DNA of 64,000 nt from Synechococcus sp. CBW1107 (GCF_015841355.1 NZ_CP064908.1:1178001-1242000), one strand, 5' to 3'. Positions 1 through 12,536 are shown, numbered from the stretch's first letter. Program-made: numbers and translations. Notes: generated from the sequence alone by a model not told the origin.

Positions 1-603
1 GTGCCTGATCCCCTCGACGACCTGCCTCTGGGCAAGGGCTGCGGCTGGATGCAGCACCGCCAGCGCCTGGGGGCCCTGCAGCGTGTCCCTCGTGACTTCT
101 ACGCCGGCATCTGGGATCTGCTCCACCACTGCCGCGGACTGGTGATCGGCGACAAGCTGGAGAGGCGCAACCGGCTCGAGAGCGAACCCCTGCTCTCGGA
201 GAAGACCCCGGGGGAGCGCAACTTCGCGGCCCTGGTGGACCACCTGCTCAGCAAGATCGAAGCGCCTGAATACCGACAGCTCTGCACCGAGACCCTGCTC
301 TCGCTGGTGGTGTTCGTGGGTGCCAACCCCCAGGTGCGCTTTGACGACTACCTGGCCCTTGACGTGGTGATCGGCCACGCCGTGCGGGTGGGCTGGCAGC
401 AGACCCACCCGGAGCTGGCGGAGGAGGACTACGCCAAGTGGAAATCAGCCGCCTGGGATCTCTTCTACACCTCCTCCCCGGCCCGCTGCCGCCGCTGGCA
501 GATCCTGGCCCTGCGCGATCTCACCGAGAACGGGACCGGGGACGTGGAGGCAAGGACGGCCGTTCAGATCGGGGCGTCCAGGGCCATGCAGAGAGAGGGC
601 TGA
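1..603 (+). CDS. GH15 / phosphorylase-kinase alpha-beta-like protein, C-terminal part
   Basis: This is the last 200 codons of a gene that enters from the left; the frame is open at base 1, so the GTG there is probably internal. The piece contains QHRQRLGALQRVPRDFY, then EAPEYRQLCTETLLSLVVF, which resembles the C-terminal calmodulin-binding-like part of phosphorylase kinase alpha/beta subunits (known there as RPEYRQ...). Cyanobacteria carry roughly 1000-residue GH15-family proteins with this ending, and their substrate is not established. It has no hydrophobic segments and so looks cytoplasmic. The 3' end overlaps the convergent oxidoreductase gene by 40 bp. The family call comes from recalled motif similarity only. 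Confidence 0.6.
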   Translation: MPDPLDDLPLGKGCGWMQHRQRLGALQRVPRDFYAGIWDLLHHCRGLVIGDKLERRNRLESEPLLSEKTPGERNFAALVDHLLSKIEAPEYRQLCTETLLSLVVFVGANPQVRFDDYLALDVVIGHAVRVGWQQTHPELAEEDYAKWKSAAWDLFYTSSPARCRRWQILALRDLTENGTGDVEARTAVQIGASRAMQREG

Positions 604-1571
604 TCCACCGCCAGCTCGATCAGGTTGGCCAGCATCAGAGCCCTGGAGGCCTGCTGGCCATCGACGGCTGGCACCTCGCGACCGCGCAGACAGAGCAGAA
701 AGTGCTCCAGCTCGGCATACAGCGGCTCGATCGAGGTGGTGCTCACTTCCTCGATGAACCCATCGTTGCGGTAAAGCAACTCGCCGTGGTCGGCGGAGAT
801 CCACTCATGAGCACGGCGGTGGATGTGCAGCCGGCGGTTGAGGAAGTCGGTTTCCACCAGGCTGGCGCGGCAATGGGCGCTGAGGCTGCGGATCTTGCGG
901 TGGGCCATCTTGCTGGCCGTGAGGCTGGCCACCACTCCGTTGCTGAACCCGAGGGTGGCATTGACGTAATCGATCGGCCCATCGGAACTGCGCCCACCGG
1001 CGGCCGCCAGCCGCACCACCTGAGAGCCAGCGAGCTCGAGAACCAGGTCGATGTCGTGGATCATCAGATCGAGCACCACGGACACATCGTTGGCGCGATC
1101 GGCATGGGGACTGTGGCGGCGGGCCTCCAGCACCACCACTTCCTCGTTCGCCACCACCTTGAGCAGTTCACGGAAGGCGGGATTGAAGCGCTCGATATGG
1201 CCCACCTGCAGCTGACGCCCTGCCAGTTCCGCAGCCCCGATCAGTTCGCTGGCCTCCTCCTGGCTGGCGGCGATCGGCTTCTCGATCAGCACGTGCAGGC
1301 CGGCCTGGAGGCAGGCCATGCCCACTCGATGGTGCAGCAGGGTGGGCACGGCGATGCAGACCGCCTCGACCTCGGGGAGCAGATCGTCGAAGTTCTCGAA
1401 CCAGCGACAGCCGAACTGCTCGACGGCCAGCTGTCCGCGGCGTTGATCGGGATCGGCAACGCCCACCAGCTCGGCGTCCCGCAGAAGGCTCAGGACCCGA
1501 GCGTGGTGCCACCCCATGTTGCCGATGCCGATGACCCCCACCTTGACCGGGGTGATGGGATCGCTGCTCAT
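564..1571 (-). CDS. Gfo/Idh/MocA family NAD(P)-dependent oxidoreductase
   Basis: A 335-residue protein, the normal length for the family. An N-terminal Rossmann fold starts with KVGVIGIGNMGWHH (GxGxxG nucleotide site), followed by the family EKPIA motif near residue 95, where the lysine is the usual catalytic residue. The C-terminal half is the alpha/beta domain with HDIDLVLEL. The open frame extends 28 codons upstream, but the ATG at 1571 places the Rossmann strand close to the N-terminus as in the family. Members oxidise sugars, nucleotide sugars or inositol; the overall look is of the UDP-N-acetylhexosamine dehydrogenase (WlbA) type, but the substrate cannot be read from sequence. It is convergent with the GH15-like gene. 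Confidence 0.8.
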   Translation of the reverse strand: MSSDPITPVKVGVIGIGNMGWHHARVLSLLRDAELVGVADPDQRRGQLAVEQFGCRWFENFDDLLPEVEAVCIAVPTLLHHRVGMACLQAGLHVLIEKPIAASQEEASELIGAAELAGRQLQVGHIERFNPAFRELLKVVANEEVVVLEARRHSPHADRANDVSVVLDLMIHDIDLVLELAGSQVVRLAAAGGRSSDGPIDYVNATLGFSNGVVASLTASKMAHRKIRSLSAHCRASLVETDFLNRRLHIHRRAHEWISADHGELLYRNDGFIEEVSTTSIEPLYAELEHFLLCLRGREVPAVDGQQASRALMLANLIELAVDQPSLCMALDAPI

Positions 1572-1673
1572 CGCCGCACCAGCACACCCGCCAACGTGAT
1601 CTCCCGCCTCTCCAGTGCAGGCATTATCAATGATCATCCGCTCCGGCGGCTCCATCGGTGGTGAGGTGTCGCC

Positions 1674-2969
1674 TCAGGTGGAGTCGCGACGGGTGATCTG
1701 AACCCGCTCGATGCGGGGACCGTCCATGGCACTGATCTCGAACTGATGGCCTTTCCAGCGAAGGCTCTCGCCGGGGGCCGGGATGTGCTGCAGCCGCTCG
1801 AGCATGAAGCCCGCCAGGGTGTGGTGGCCGTCGGCCTCCGGCAGGGCGAGATCGAGCTGGCGGTTGAGCTCGAAGATCTCCAGATCACCGGCCACCAGCC
1901 AGGTGTCGTCCTGGAGCCGCTGCAGATTCTGGCGGATCGTGACCAGATCGTCTTCATCGCCGACGATCTCACTGGTGAGGTCGGCCACCGTGACCAGGCC
2001 CTCGGTGCCGCCGTGTTCATCGACCACCACCAGCAGGGGCTGGCCACTGCGGATCAGCGGCAGCAGCACGGCAAGGGACACCGTCTCCTGCACCCGTGCC
2101 ACTGGTGTGATGTAGGGAGCCAGGCGCGTGTCGCCCTGCAGCAACCCCTGGGCAATCGGTTCGGCCAGGCGGCGCAGGTCGAGCACACCGCGGACGTCAT
2201 CCAGGGACTGACCGATGACGGGGAAACGGGCGTGGGCGGTGGCGTGCACCGCTTCCATCATCTCGGCGAAGGTCACCTCGAGGGGCAGGGTGACCATGCC
2301 GGAGCGAGGCACCATCACCTCACGCACCTGGGTGTCGCGCAGCGAGAACACCCCTTCAAGGATGCTGCGCTCATCCGGCAGCAGACCGGTGACACTGTTG
2401 GATTCAATCAGGGTCTCCAGCTCGCCGGCGGAGAGGGCGGGCACCAGCTCATCCCAGTTGCGGGGAAGGCCCAGCAGGCGCAGCAGGCCATTGGCGAACC
2501 GCTCAACCAGGATCAACAGAGGCCAGAGGGTGCGGATGACCCACTCCAGCAACGGTGCCAGCTGAAGGGCCGAGTTCTCCGGCCTGTGCATCACCCAGGC
2601 CTTGGGGGCCACTCCGCCGATCACCGTGGCCAGCCCCACCAGGCCCAGAAACACCAGCACATCCACCCAGAGGCGCTCGGCCCCCGGATCGAGCCGCACC
2701 GCCAGACCGCGGCCTCCCCAGCCGAGGGCCACCATGGCCAGGGCGGCACCCAGCTGAGTGGCCACCAGCACCCGGCGCAGCCTCTGCTGCAGCCGCTCCA
2801 CCGAGAGGGCGCCGGCGTGACCGTCGGCGGCGAGCACCTTGACCCGGCTGGGCCTCAGATGGAGCAGGGCGAACTCGCTGGCGGCGAAGAAGGCCAGCAG
2901 CCCCAGCAGGGCCAGCAGCAGAACGAGCAGGCGCATGGGAAGGAGGGCGGCTAGCAGGTTGAAGTTCAC
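1674..2969 (-). CDS. CNNM/HlyC-CorC family CBS-domain membrane protein
   Basis: 431 residues. The N-terminal 130 residues hold several hydrophobic segments including FFAASEFALLHLRPSRV, typical of the DUF21/CNNM transmembrane domain. Two CBS repeats follow (around MVPRSGMVTLP and ARFPVIGQSLDDVRG), then a C-terminal CorC/HlyC domain (WLVAGDLEIFELNRQL). Such inner-membrane proteins are linked to magnesium/cobalt efflux or ion homeostasis; the old name haemolysin is misleading. Translation probably begins at the GTG at 2969, which overlaps the glmS stop as GTGA, so it is coupled to glmS. An ATG at 2936 (MRLLVLLL) is an alternative start. Confidence 0.85.
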   Translation of the reverse strand: MNFNLLAALLPMRLLVLLLALLGLLAFFAASEFALLHLRPSRVKVLAADGHAGALSVERLQQRLRRVLVATQLGAALAMVALGWGGRGLAVRLDPGAERLWVDVLVFLGLVGLATVIGGVAPKAWVMHRPENSALQLAPLLEWVIRTLWPLLILVERFANGLLRLLGLPRNWDELVPALSAGELETLIESNSVTGLLPDERSILEGVFSLRDTQVREVMVPRSGMVTLPLEVTFAEMMEAVHATAHARFPVIGQSLDDVRGVLDLRRLAEPIAQGLLQGDTRLAPYITPVARVQETVSLAVLLPLIRSGQPLLVVVDEHGGTEGLVTVADLTSEIVGDEDDLVTIRQNLQRLQDDTWLVAGDLEIFELNRQLDLALPEADGHHTLAGFMLERLQHIPAPGESLRWKGHQFEISAMDGPRIERVQITRRDST

Positions 2970-4891
2970 TCCACGGTGACGCTCTTGGCCAGATTGCGGG
3001 GCTGATCCACATCAAGGCCGCGATGGGCCGCAATGTGATAGCTCAGCAGCTGCATCGGAATCACCGTCAACAGGGGACTGAGCAGCTCATCCACCTCCGG
3101 CACGGGCAACAGCACATCGAAGATCTCCGTGTCAGGGCCGCGCGGGGCCACACCGATCAGGCGGGCATCGCGGGCCTTGGCCTCCTGCGCGTTGGAGAGC
3201 ACCTTGTCGAAGACGGTGCCTGGCACCGCGATCGACACCACCGGCACCCGAGCGTCCAGCAAGGCGATGGGACCGTGCTTCATCTCGCCGGCCGGGTAGC
3301 CCTCGGCGTGGATGTAACTGATCTCCTTGAGCTTCAGGGCCCCTTCGAGGGCGATCGGAAAGTTGATGCCACGGCCCAGGAAGATCACATCCTGGGTGTC
3401 AGCGAACTGGTGGGCCAGCTCGGCGCAGAGCAGATCCTGCTCCTCCAGCAGTGCCTGCAGCTGGGCGGGCAGGGCCCGCAGCCCGGCCACCAGCTCGAGC
3501 AGCTGAGCCGGGGAGCGGCTGGAGCGGCGCTCGGCGAAGGAGAGGGCGAGGCCGTAGAAGGCCAGCAGCTGACCGAGGAAGGTCTTGGTGGCGGCCACAC
3601 CCACCTCGATGCCGGCGCCGATGTCCAGCAGATGCGGCACCAGCCGGCCCAGGGAGCTCTCCGGTCGGTTGGTGATCCCCAGCAGCCTGGGGGCGAAGGC
3701 CGGATCAGCGATCAGGTCCCGGCGCTTCTGCTCCATCTGCAGCGCCGCCAGGGTGTCGGCGGTCTCGCCCGACTGGGTCACGCCGATGGTGAGGGTGTGA
3801 GGCACCAGCGGCGGCGGCGCATAGCGGAATTCGCTGGCGTAGTGCACCGCTGTGGGCAGCCCCGCCAGCTGCTCCAGCAGATAGGCCCCCACCTGGGCCG
3901 CATGACGGCTGGTGCCGCAGGCCAGGATCTGGATCCGCTCCACCCCCTCGAAGAGCTGATCCTGGAGCGGCAGGGCCACCAGCGACGGGGTGCCGGGCAC
4001 CCCCGGCGACCCGGTCGGGAGATGACGGGCCACCCAGAGCGCCGCCGTCTCCGGCTGCTCGTGGATCTCCTTATGCATGAAGTGGCGAAAGCTGCGCTTG
4101 TCCGCCACGTGCTCGGTTCCCTGCAGCAGGCTGGGCGCACGCGTCACCCGCTCGGCCGAGGACCCGTAGAGCTCGATGCCCAGCGGCGTGAGCAGCGCCG
4201 TCTCGCCATCCTCGAGGGGAAGGATGGTGCGCGTGAAGCCCGCCAGGGCGGGGGTGTCACTGGCGCAGAGGAATTCGCCCTCCCCCAGACCGATCACCAG
4301 CGGCGCCTGACGGCGGGCCACCACCACCGCTCCCGGCGCGCCGGCCCAGACCACCGCCAGGGCATAGGCCCCGTGCAGATGGGGCAGCACCTGCTGCACC
4401 GCCTCGAGCAGCAGCTGGGGTGAAGGCCGGCGGCCCGAGCTCTGAAGGTCCCCCAGCGTCCGTGCCACCAGGTGAGGGATCACTTCGGTGTCGGTGTCGG
4501 AGCGGAAGTGCACGCCCTCCGCCTGCAGCGACTCTCTGAGCAGACGGTGATTCTCGATGATGCCGTTCTGAACCACGGCAAGGGTGCCGCTGCCATCGAG
4601 ATGAGGGTGGGCATTGCGCTCCTCGGGCTTGCCGTGGGTGGCCCAGCGGGTATGGCCGATGCCGCAGTGGCCCAGGGCCCCCTGGGCCTCGTAGCGGGCG
4701 GTGAGGTTGACGAGCTTGCCTTCGGCCCGCAGCAGGGTGAGCTGCCCGGAGGAGAGGCCGCTGCCGGCCTCCGGCGCCTGGACGGTGGCGATGCCGGCGG
4801 AGTCGTAGCCGCGGTATTCGAGCTGGCGCAGCCCCTCAAGCAGCAGGGGGGCCGCCTCTCGGGAGCCGATGACCGCAACGATGCCGCACAT
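2966..4891 (-). CDS. glmS: Glutamine-fructose-6-phosphate aminotransferase (isomerizing)
   Basis: 641 residues, full length. It starts MCGIVAVIG, so Cys2 becomes the N-terminal nucleophile of the glutaminase domain; GHTRWATHG follows. Two SIS sugar-isomerase domains come next (ACGTSRHAAQVG, VTQSGETADTL, EISYIHAEGYPAGEMKHG), and it ends in DVDQPRNLAKSVTVE, the usual GlmS tail. It makes glucosamine-6-phosphate from fructose-6-phosphate and glutamine, the entry to UDP-GlcNAc for peptidoglycan and surface glycans. It overlaps the downstream CBS protein gene by 4 bp. Its upstream neighbour psaC ends in a terminator, so glmS must have its own promoter in 4892-4990. I see no glmS ribozyme there. Confidence 0.97.
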   Translation of the reverse strand: MCGIVAVIGSREAAPLLLEGLRQLEYRGYDSAGIATVQAPEAGSGLSSGQLTLLRAEGKLVNLTARYEAQGALGHCGIGHTRWATHGKPEERNAHPHLDGSGTLAVVQNGIIENHRLLRESLQAEGVHFRSDTDTEVIPHLVARTLGDLQSSGRRPSPQLLLEAVQQVLPHLHGAYALAVVWAGAPGAVVVARRQAPLVIGLGEGEFLCASDTPALAGFTRTILPLEDGETALLTPLGIELYGSSAERVTRAPSLLQGTEHVADKRSFRHFMHKEIHEQPETAALWVARHLPTGSPGVPGTPSLVALPLQDQLFEGVERIQILACGTSRHAAQVGAYLLEQLAGLPTAVHYASEFRYAPPPLVPHTLTIGVTQSGETADTLAALQMEQKRRDLIADPAFAPRLLGITNRPESSLGRLVPHLLDIGAGIEVGVAATKTFLGQLLAFYGLALSFAERRSSRSPAQLLELVAGLRALPAQLQALLEEQDLLCAELAHQFADTQDVIFLGRGINFPIALEGALKLKEISYIHAEGYPAGEMKHGPIALLDARVPVVSIAVPGTVFDKVLSNAQEAKARDARLIGVAPRGPDTEIFDVLLPVPEVDELLSPLLTVIPMQLLSYHIAAHRGLDVDQPRNLAKSVTVE

Positions 4892-4990
4892 GGCTGAGGC
4901 GCCGGACTTCGGCTGTTTCTAAAGGATCACCGCCCGAGCGCCTAGCCCGCTGGCGTTGCGGCGGAAGGCAGGAGTGAGGTCCGCAGCCAT

Positions 4991-5013
4991 GAAAAAGCCC
5001 GGCGGAGCCGGGC
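4991..5013 (-). terminator. Rho-independent terminator of psaC
   Basis: On the minus strand a perfect 7-bp stem GCCCGGC / GCCGGGC with loop TCC is followed directly by TTTTTC. It lies about 25 bp downstream of the psaC stop, so it separates psaC transcription from glmS. Confidence 0.85.
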
Positions 5014-5039
5014 GGACGTGCGCAGAGCGGAGACGGGCC

Positions 5040-5434
<395 letters not shown>

Positions 5435-5677
5435 ATGTCACAGGAAGCGATCTTCGAGAAAGTCCGTTCGATCGTTGCCGAGCAGCTCAGCGTCGATGCC
5501 GCTGAAGTGAAACCAGAGTCGAACTTCCAGAACGATCTGGGCGCTGACTCGCTCGACACGGTGGAACTGGTCATGGCCCTGGAAGAGGCCTTCGACATCG
5601 AGATTCCCGATGAGTCGGCCGAAGGCATCACCACCGTCGGTGACGCCGTCAAGTACATCCTGGACAAGCAGGCCTGA
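5435..5677 (+). CDS. acpP: Acyl carrier protein
   Basis: 80 residues, strongly acidic, four-helix ACP. The phosphopantetheine attachment site is Ser39 in [11 protein letters not shown]. It carries acyl chains through type II fatty-acid synthesis in the cytoplasm. It is followed 8 bp later by fabF, the elongation enzyme that uses it, so the two form an operon. Length and sequence are fully typical. Confidence 0.98.
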   Translation: MSQEAIFEKVRSIVAEQLSVDAAEVKPESNFQNDLGADSLDTVELVMALEEAFDIEIPDESAEGITTVGDAVKYILDKQA

Positions 5678-5685
5678 GGGTGTCG

Positions 5686-6933
5686 ATGGTGGAGGGTCTC
5701 CGCCGTGTCGTGGTCACGGGCCTCGGCGCGGTCACACCGATCGGTAACGACGTCACCCAGTACTGGGACGGGTTGCGGCTCGGCTTCAACGGGGTGGCGC
5801 CGATCACCCTGTTCGATGCCTCACGGCATGCCTGCCGGTTCGCGGCCGAGGTGAAGAACTTCGATCCAAGCGGAATGCTGGATCGCAAGGAGACCAAGCG
5901 CTGGGACCGTTTCTGCCAGTTCGGTGTGGTGGCCTCCAAGCAGGCGGTTGACCAGGCGCAGCTCCTGATCGACGAGAGCACCCAGCACCGCATCGGTGTG
6001 GCGATCGGCTCGGGCGTGGGCGGCCTGCTGATGATGGAAAGCCAGGCCCATGTGCTCGCCGACCGGGGACCTGACCGGGTCAGCCCGTTCTGCGTGCCGA
6101 TGATGATTCCCAACATGGCGGCCGGCCTGACCGCGATCGCCCTGGGCGCCAAGGGTCCGAGCAGCGCCGTTTCAACGGCCTGTGCGGCTGGATCCAACGC
6201 CATCGGTGATGCCTTCCGCCTGATCCAGCTCGGCCTGGCCGACGCCATGGTCTGCGGCGGAGCCGAATCGGCGATCACTCCCCTGGGGGTGGCCGGCTTC
6301 GCCAGTGCCAAGGCGCTCTCCTTCCGCAACGACGACCCCGCAACCGCCAGCCGCCCCTTCGACGCCGAGCGCAACGGCTTCGTGATCGGTGAGGGCGCAG
6401 GCATCCTGGTGCTCGAAAGCCTCGAGAACGCCCGCGCCCGGGGAGTCGAGATCCTCGCCGAGGTGGTGGGCTACGGCATGACCTGCGACGCCCACCACAT
6501 CACCTCCCCGACTCCGGGGGGCCTCGGTGGCGCCGAAGCGATGCGGCTGGCCATGGCTGATGCCCGGGTGGAGCCCGAGGAGGTCGACTACGTCAATGCC
6601 CACGGCACCAGCACCCAGGCCAACGACAGCAACGAGACCGCGGCGATCAAGGCGGCCCTGGGCGAGCACGCCTATCGCATCCCCGTCAGTTCGACCAAGT
6701 CGATGACCGGGCACCTGCTCGGCGGCAGCGGCGGCATCGAGGCGGTGGCCGCCGTGCTCGCGATAGGCCACAACCTCGTACCACCTACCATCAATTATCA
6801 AAATCCGGATCCGGCCTGTGATCTGGATGTCGTGCCCAATCAGGCGCGGGAACAGAAACTGAACGTCGTGCTCTCGAATTCATTCGGATTTGGCGGCCAC
6901 AACGTCTGTCTCGCCTTCCGTCGGATGCGCTGA
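5686..6933 (+). CDS. fabF: 3-oxoacyl-[acyl-carrier-protein] synthase II
   Basis: 415 residues with the thiolase fold. The catalytic Cys is in [10 protein letters not shown], the two catalytic His residues are in [11 protein letters not shown] and [12 protein letters not shown] (with the conserved Lys), and the glycine-rich FGFGGHN lies near the C-terminus. It condenses malonyl-ACP with acyl-ACP to lengthen fatty acids. The ATG at 5686 ([10 protein letters not shown]) is preferred; an in-frame GTG at 5680 is also possible. It lies directly downstream of its substrate carrier acpP, and transketolase follows after 65 bp. Confidence 0.97.
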   Translation: MVEGLRRVVVTGLGAVTPIGNDVTQYWDGLRLGFNGVAPITLFDASRHACRFAAEVKNFDPSGMLDRKETKRWDRFCQFGVVASKQAVDQAQLLIDESTQHRIGVAIGSGVGGLLMMESQAHVLADRGPDRVSPFCVPMMIPNMAAGLTAIALGAKGPSSAVSTACAAGSNAIGDAFRLIQLGLADAMVCGGAESAITPLGVAGFASAKALSFRNDDPATASRPFDAERNGFVIGEGAGILVLESLENARARGVEILAEVVGYGMTCDAHHITSPTPGGLGGAEAMRLAMADARVEPEEVDYVNAHGTSTQANDSNETAAIKAALGEHAYRIPVSSTKSMTGHLLGGSGGIEAVAAVLAIGHNLVPPTINYQNPDPACDLDVVPNQAREQKLNVVLSNSFGFGGHNVCLAFRRMR

Positions 6934-6998
6934 AGGCCTGGCATCGCCAGCTCTTCGCTGCCCGGAACGCCTCACTCCCCTCACTCCTCCCCCCAACC

Positions 6999-9011
<2,013 letters not shown>

Positions 9012-9040
9012 AGCATTCCCCTTCCAACAACCTGGCTTCG

Positions 9041-10147
9041 GTGCCAATGGCCACCCTGGAGCGTCTGTCGATCGTTTTACCGACGTACAACGAACGGCAG
9101 AACGTCGGGAGGATTCTGGAGGAACTGCTGCCATTGAAGCAACGCTTCGATCTTGAAGTGCTCTTCGTGGACGACGACTCGGCTGATGGCACGGCCGATC
9201 TGGTCAAACAGCTGGCCCATGGCCAAGCCGGTGTGCGCCTGATCCGTCGGGTCGGGCGCGCCGGTCTGGCCAGCGCCATCAAGGAAGGCATTCTCGATGC
9301 CACTGGTGATGTGATCGTCGTCATGGACTGCGATGGACAGCATGAGCCGGCTGCGGTTGAAGCCGCTGTACAGGCTCTACTAAGTAGCGGCAGCGATCTG
9401 GTGGTTGGCAGCCGCTTCCACGCTGAGGCCGCGATTCATGGCCTAAGTGAGAAACGCACCCGCCACTCCACCTGGGCAAACACAATCGCACGCTTCAGTC
9501 TTCCGGGCTACAGCCGGCTGACTGACTTCATGAGCGGCTTCTTTGCCCTACGCCCCGAGGCAACTCTGCGCTATGTACGGCGGGTGGATGTGAATGGATT
9601 CAAGTTTCTCTACGAGCTGCTCTCGATCAGCCGCGGTTCTTTGCAGGTTAGTGAAATCCCCCTGGACTTCCAGGCCCGAGTAGCTGGTGATTCCAAGCTG
9701 GATCTGGCAATCGTCTGGGATCTGGGGGTGTCAATCCTGCACACCCTGCTGCTGCGCTCGATACCCCGCCGCGCCATCAGCTTCGCCTTGGTGGGCCTGA
9801 GCGGAGTGGCGGTTCAGATGCTGGTGGTGCAGGCGCTGATGGAAGCGGCGGGGCTGGCCTTCAAGCAAGCACTGCCAATTGCGGTGGTGGTGGCCGCCAG
9901 CTCCAACTACCTGATCAATAACGCCCTGACCTTCCGCTTCCAGCGTCAACAGGGTGCAGCACTGCTGAAGGGCCTACTCAAGTTCCTGCTGGTGGCCTCC
10001 CTGCCGGTGCTGGCCAATGTGGGCGTGGCCTCAACGTTCTACAACCTGGTGTCCCGCAACACCTTATGGGCTCAACTGGCCGGCATCCTGGTGGTGTTCG
10101 TATGGAACTATGCGGCGTCCTCGCGTTTCGTATGGAACACGCCGTAA
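9041..10147 (+). CDS. Polyprenyl-phosphate glycosyltransferase fused to a GtrA-type membrane domain
   Basis: 368 residues. Residues 1 to about 235 are a GT2 DPM1-like transferase: [21 protein letters not shown] and the DxD-type MDCDGQHEP. Residues from about 245 are a four-helix GtrA-like domain containing [15 protein letters not shown] and ending [13 protein letters not shown]. Known relatives load a sugar onto polyprenyl phosphate (GT2 part) and help move it across the membrane (GtrA part), feeding glycosylation outside the cytoplasm. The start is GTG 9041 or ATG 9047; neither has a clear ribosome site. It is the first gene of the island after transketolase and may be read through from it, since only 29 bp separate them. 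Confidence 0.85.
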   Translation: MPMATLERLSIVLPTYNERQNVGRILEELLPLKQRFDLEVLFVDDDSADGTADLVKQLAHGQAGVRLIRRVGRAGLASAIKEGILDATGDVIVVMDCDGQHEPAAVEAAVQALLSSGSDLVVGSRFHAEAAIHGLSEKRTRHSTWANTIARFSLPGYSRLTDFMSGFFALRPEATLRYVRRVDVNGFKFLYELLSISRGSLQVSEIPLDFQARVAGDSKLDLAIVWDLGVSILHTLLLRSIPRRAISFALVGLSGVAVQMLVVQALMEAAGLAFKQALPIAVVVAASSNYLINNALTFRFQRQQGAALLKGLLKFLLVASLPVLANVGVASTFYNLVSRNTLWAQLAGILVVFVWNYAASSRFVWNTP

Positions 10148-10323
10148 CAGAGCTCGGTAAGCTCAGCAAACGTATCGATAGACCGTTTTGGCCTCTCAAC
10201 GCCCAGATGAGTCTTCTTCGAGAAGCTTGCGTGTAACATAAGCAAGGTTGCCAAGAAAGCAAATCACTGATGCGACACATCAGTACTGACCAAAACTTTT
10301 CAGCACACTAGGGGCAGGAAGCA

Positions 10324-11877
10324 ATGCGCAAAAGAATTGTAACCTCGGGCACTCTAAATCTACTTACGTCGTGCCTGCTCTTCGGCTCCCTGCTGGCCAT
10401 TCTGATCTTGCCTGTCGGGGAATTGCTCAATGCCGATCTTATTCTGCCGGTCAATATGCTGGTTGACCTCCGCAACGGCCTAAACATCGGGGAGTGGAAC
10501 GGGAGCCCCAATAACTTCTACATTCCCGAGATCGCTTACTATCTTGGAATTGGCACAGTCTTTAGCAGACTAAGCCCTATCTTCCTTCACATGCTTTATC
10601 CCATCCTAAGCGGCACCCTGCTTGGGCTAACCACCTACTACCTGCATGCAACAGTCCTTTCTTCGAGGGACATAGGTACCTGGACTCGCAATTTGCTTCC
10701 AGTCTTTCCAGTAGCATTAAGCCTGGTAAATCAGATTTCAGAAGAAAACATTATCAAAGTAGCAGTTCTCCCTGAAATTCATTTCGGGGCTTATCTTGCC
10801 TGCCTTGTTGGGATCACCCTTGCCTCGGTCGCCCTTACAGGCAAAACCGCATCCCATCGAAAGTCATCGCTGGCTTGGCTGATGATGGTTTGTTTGTTGG
10901 CGGCGCTATCTGACAATTTTTTCATTCTTTGGTTCACAATACCTTTTCTTGCAACTCTTGCCCATCTGCTGTTTGGGTCAGAAGCATTTCCCAAGCAACG
11001 GATCAAGGGAATTTTTGGCGCAGTTCTGCTGTCATCACTGGCTGGATACATTCTGCATAAGATAACCAACTCTGCCACTTCAAACAATAAGGTGAGTCTT
11101 GAAAATATCGCTTTATCACTGACCAGGCTATCCAATGTCCTCTCCAATGAACGCTACATTACTGTTTACGCTCTGATTGCCTTGATATTATCAATAAGCC
11201 TATACTTTACTTCTCTTCAGCAAGCCTCAACGCATGATTTTGCATCACAAGATGCCAGCATATCTTTGCGTAGGAAGATATTCTGGATTTGGAACTTTTA
11301 CTCCATACCATCAACCCTGATCCTTGTTATTCTGTATGGCCTAGTTGCAGATGCCGGGAGCACGAGGTACTTTCTACCGTTATTCTTCGCACCTATTACT
11401 GCTGGCATATGGATCATTACTGAGCTCTTATTTCATAATTTCTCCTTAGAAAGATTCAGGGCTGCAAGAAATTCTACATTCACGGCGATTTATATCAGTG
11501 TATTTGCAATCGTACTCGCAGCCCTGCCTGGCTACCTATCCTCATACAAGCAAGACCCTGGCTACCAGCTCACACAATGCCTGAAGTCCGAGAACGTCGG
11601 AGTATGGTATTCGGAGTACTGGAATTCAAAACCTGTTCATGCCTTTTCCAATGGTTCAATAATTTCCAGACAAATCAACAATGATGGGACACCCTACAGG
11701 TTCAACAATAATAACATGTGGTACAAGCAGGAGCCTGCATCTAGCGAGTCAAAAGTAGCAATTATGCTCGATACTGACTTTGCAAGAAACATCCCTGAGA
11801 GCATCCCCTTGCAGTCATGCGGAGAAATGGATTACAAAATAGTTCCAAAAGAATATGTTTTTCAACAACAACGATAG
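10324..11877 (+). CDS. Polytopic membrane protein of unknown function
   Basis: 517 residues with about ten hydrophobic segments spread over the first 410, then a hydrophilic C-terminal part of about 100 residues. I recognise no catalytic motif. The layout (many helices, a loop after the first with an acidic residue, a soluble tail) resembles GT-C-type glycosyltransferases or GtrII-like proteins that use polyprenyl-linked sugars, and the upstream gene makes such a donor; the link is inference. The ATG is well placed behind an AGGA ribosome site 7 bp upstream. Base composition is visibly AT-richer than the core genes, which suggests separate ancestry. Confidence 0.7.
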   Translation: MRKRIVTSGTLNLLTSCLLFGSLLAILILPVGELLNADLILPVNMLVDLRNGLNIGEWNGSPNNFYIPEIAYYLGIGTVFSRLSPIFLHMLYPILSGTLLGLTTYYLHATVLSSRDIGTWTRNLLPVFPVALSLVNQISEENIIKVAVLPEIHFGAYLACLVGITLASVALTGKTASHRKSSLAWLMMVCLLAALSDNFFILWFTIPFLATLAHLLFGSEAFPKQRIKGIFGAVLLSSLAGYILHKITNSATSNNKVSLENIALSLTRLSNVLSNERYITVYALIALILSISLYFTSLQQASTHDFASQDASISLRRKIFWIWNFYSIPSTLILVILYGLVADAGSTRYFLPLFFAPITAGIWIITELLFHNFSLERFRAARNSTFTAIYISVFAIVLAALPGYLSSYKQDPGYQLTQCLKSENVGVWYSEYWNSKPVHAFSNGSIISRQINNDGTPYRFNNNNMWYKQEPASSESKVAIMLDTDFARNIPESIPLQSCGEMDYKIVPKEYVFQQQR

Positions 11878-12240
11878 CCGTTTTGCAATCATATGACTTG
11901 CAGCCGTCCATTTTGAAAAATCCACGACACTCAACACCACCAGTCGAGGTGCCATCAAAATTGTTCGATCAATTCAACTGAATTGGAATTCGCAGATGCT
12001 GTCATGAGTAAAAGTGCATACTCAATGCTTCAGATCTAAAGAGAATATTGGTGATTCTATCCAAGAATATTCCTCTGGGAGGCCTACAGGTCTTTACTTC
12101 GTGCTTACCGAGAAAGGCCAGAGCGATGCGCGGCGCGGCTTTGGATCTGACTAGTATTCAGCGGCAATATGCACACATACAAGCTTATCTGCGCCCTGAT
12201 ACCACCCAGAGTTTTCCACATTTTCCGACGTGAGCCTCGC
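11878..12240. other. Gene-free stretch before the IS cluster
   Basis: About 360 bp of AT-rich sequence. Short open frames here show no recognisable protein and no ribosome site. I see no tRNA, repeat or clear terminator in it. Confidence 0.5.
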
Positions 12241-12475
12241 CATCAGCTCTCGCTTACAGATTTCTTCCTAACGAACCGGACCCGGCTGTGGCGGTGGTGT
12301 TGTACCAGTCCACGAATGCCATGACCCAGGCGCAGGCCTCCTCCACGGTCGGGAAGGGGCACCTTGGGTAGTCCGGCCGGTATTTCACCGTTCGGAACAG
12401 CGACTCCGGGAAGGGGTTGTCGTTGCTGACCCTGGGCCTGGAGAAGGATCTGAGCACCCCCAACTCCTGCAGCCG
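12241..12475 (-). pseudogene. C-terminal relic of an IS3-family transposase
   Basis: The minus strand encodes LGVLRSFSRPRVSNDNPFPE then WVMAFVDWYN, matching the end of the DDE domain of the intact IS3 transposase at 15851-16909 (SFSRPRVSNDNAYAES...FVEWYN). Past WYN the reading frame must shift to give HRHSRVRFVR, so the piece is broken. It is continuous in sequence with the relic at 14152-15254; an IS256 element sits between the two halves. Confidence 0.8.
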
Positions 12476-12511
12476 GCTGGCGTCCCCGGCAGTGGTGTAA
12501 ATCCCCAGGGC

Positions 12512-12536
12512 CTCAGCCCGGCGTAGCCGGGCTGAG
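12512..12536. other. Palindromic hairpin near the left end of IS256-A
   Basis: A perfect 11-bp stem CTCAGCCCGGC / GCCGGGCTGAG with loop GTA lies between the terminal repeat and the transposase start. An almost identical hairpin sits at the same place in the other, diverged IS256 element of this window (24306-24330 and copies), which points to a conserved function such as blocking read-through into the transposase. Confidence 0.75.

Noticed and set aside
438-1664. A 408-codon open frame on the plus strand
   Set aside because: It is antisense to the Gfo/Idh/MocA gene and its product is His/Gln-rich without family motifs, a typical shadow in GC-rich DNA.
4892-4990. glmS ribozyme or glucosamine-6-phosphate riboswitch upstream of glmS
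   Set aside because: The gap is under 100 bp and partly taken by the psaC terminator; no ribozyme core is visible, and this element is mainly known from Firmicutes.
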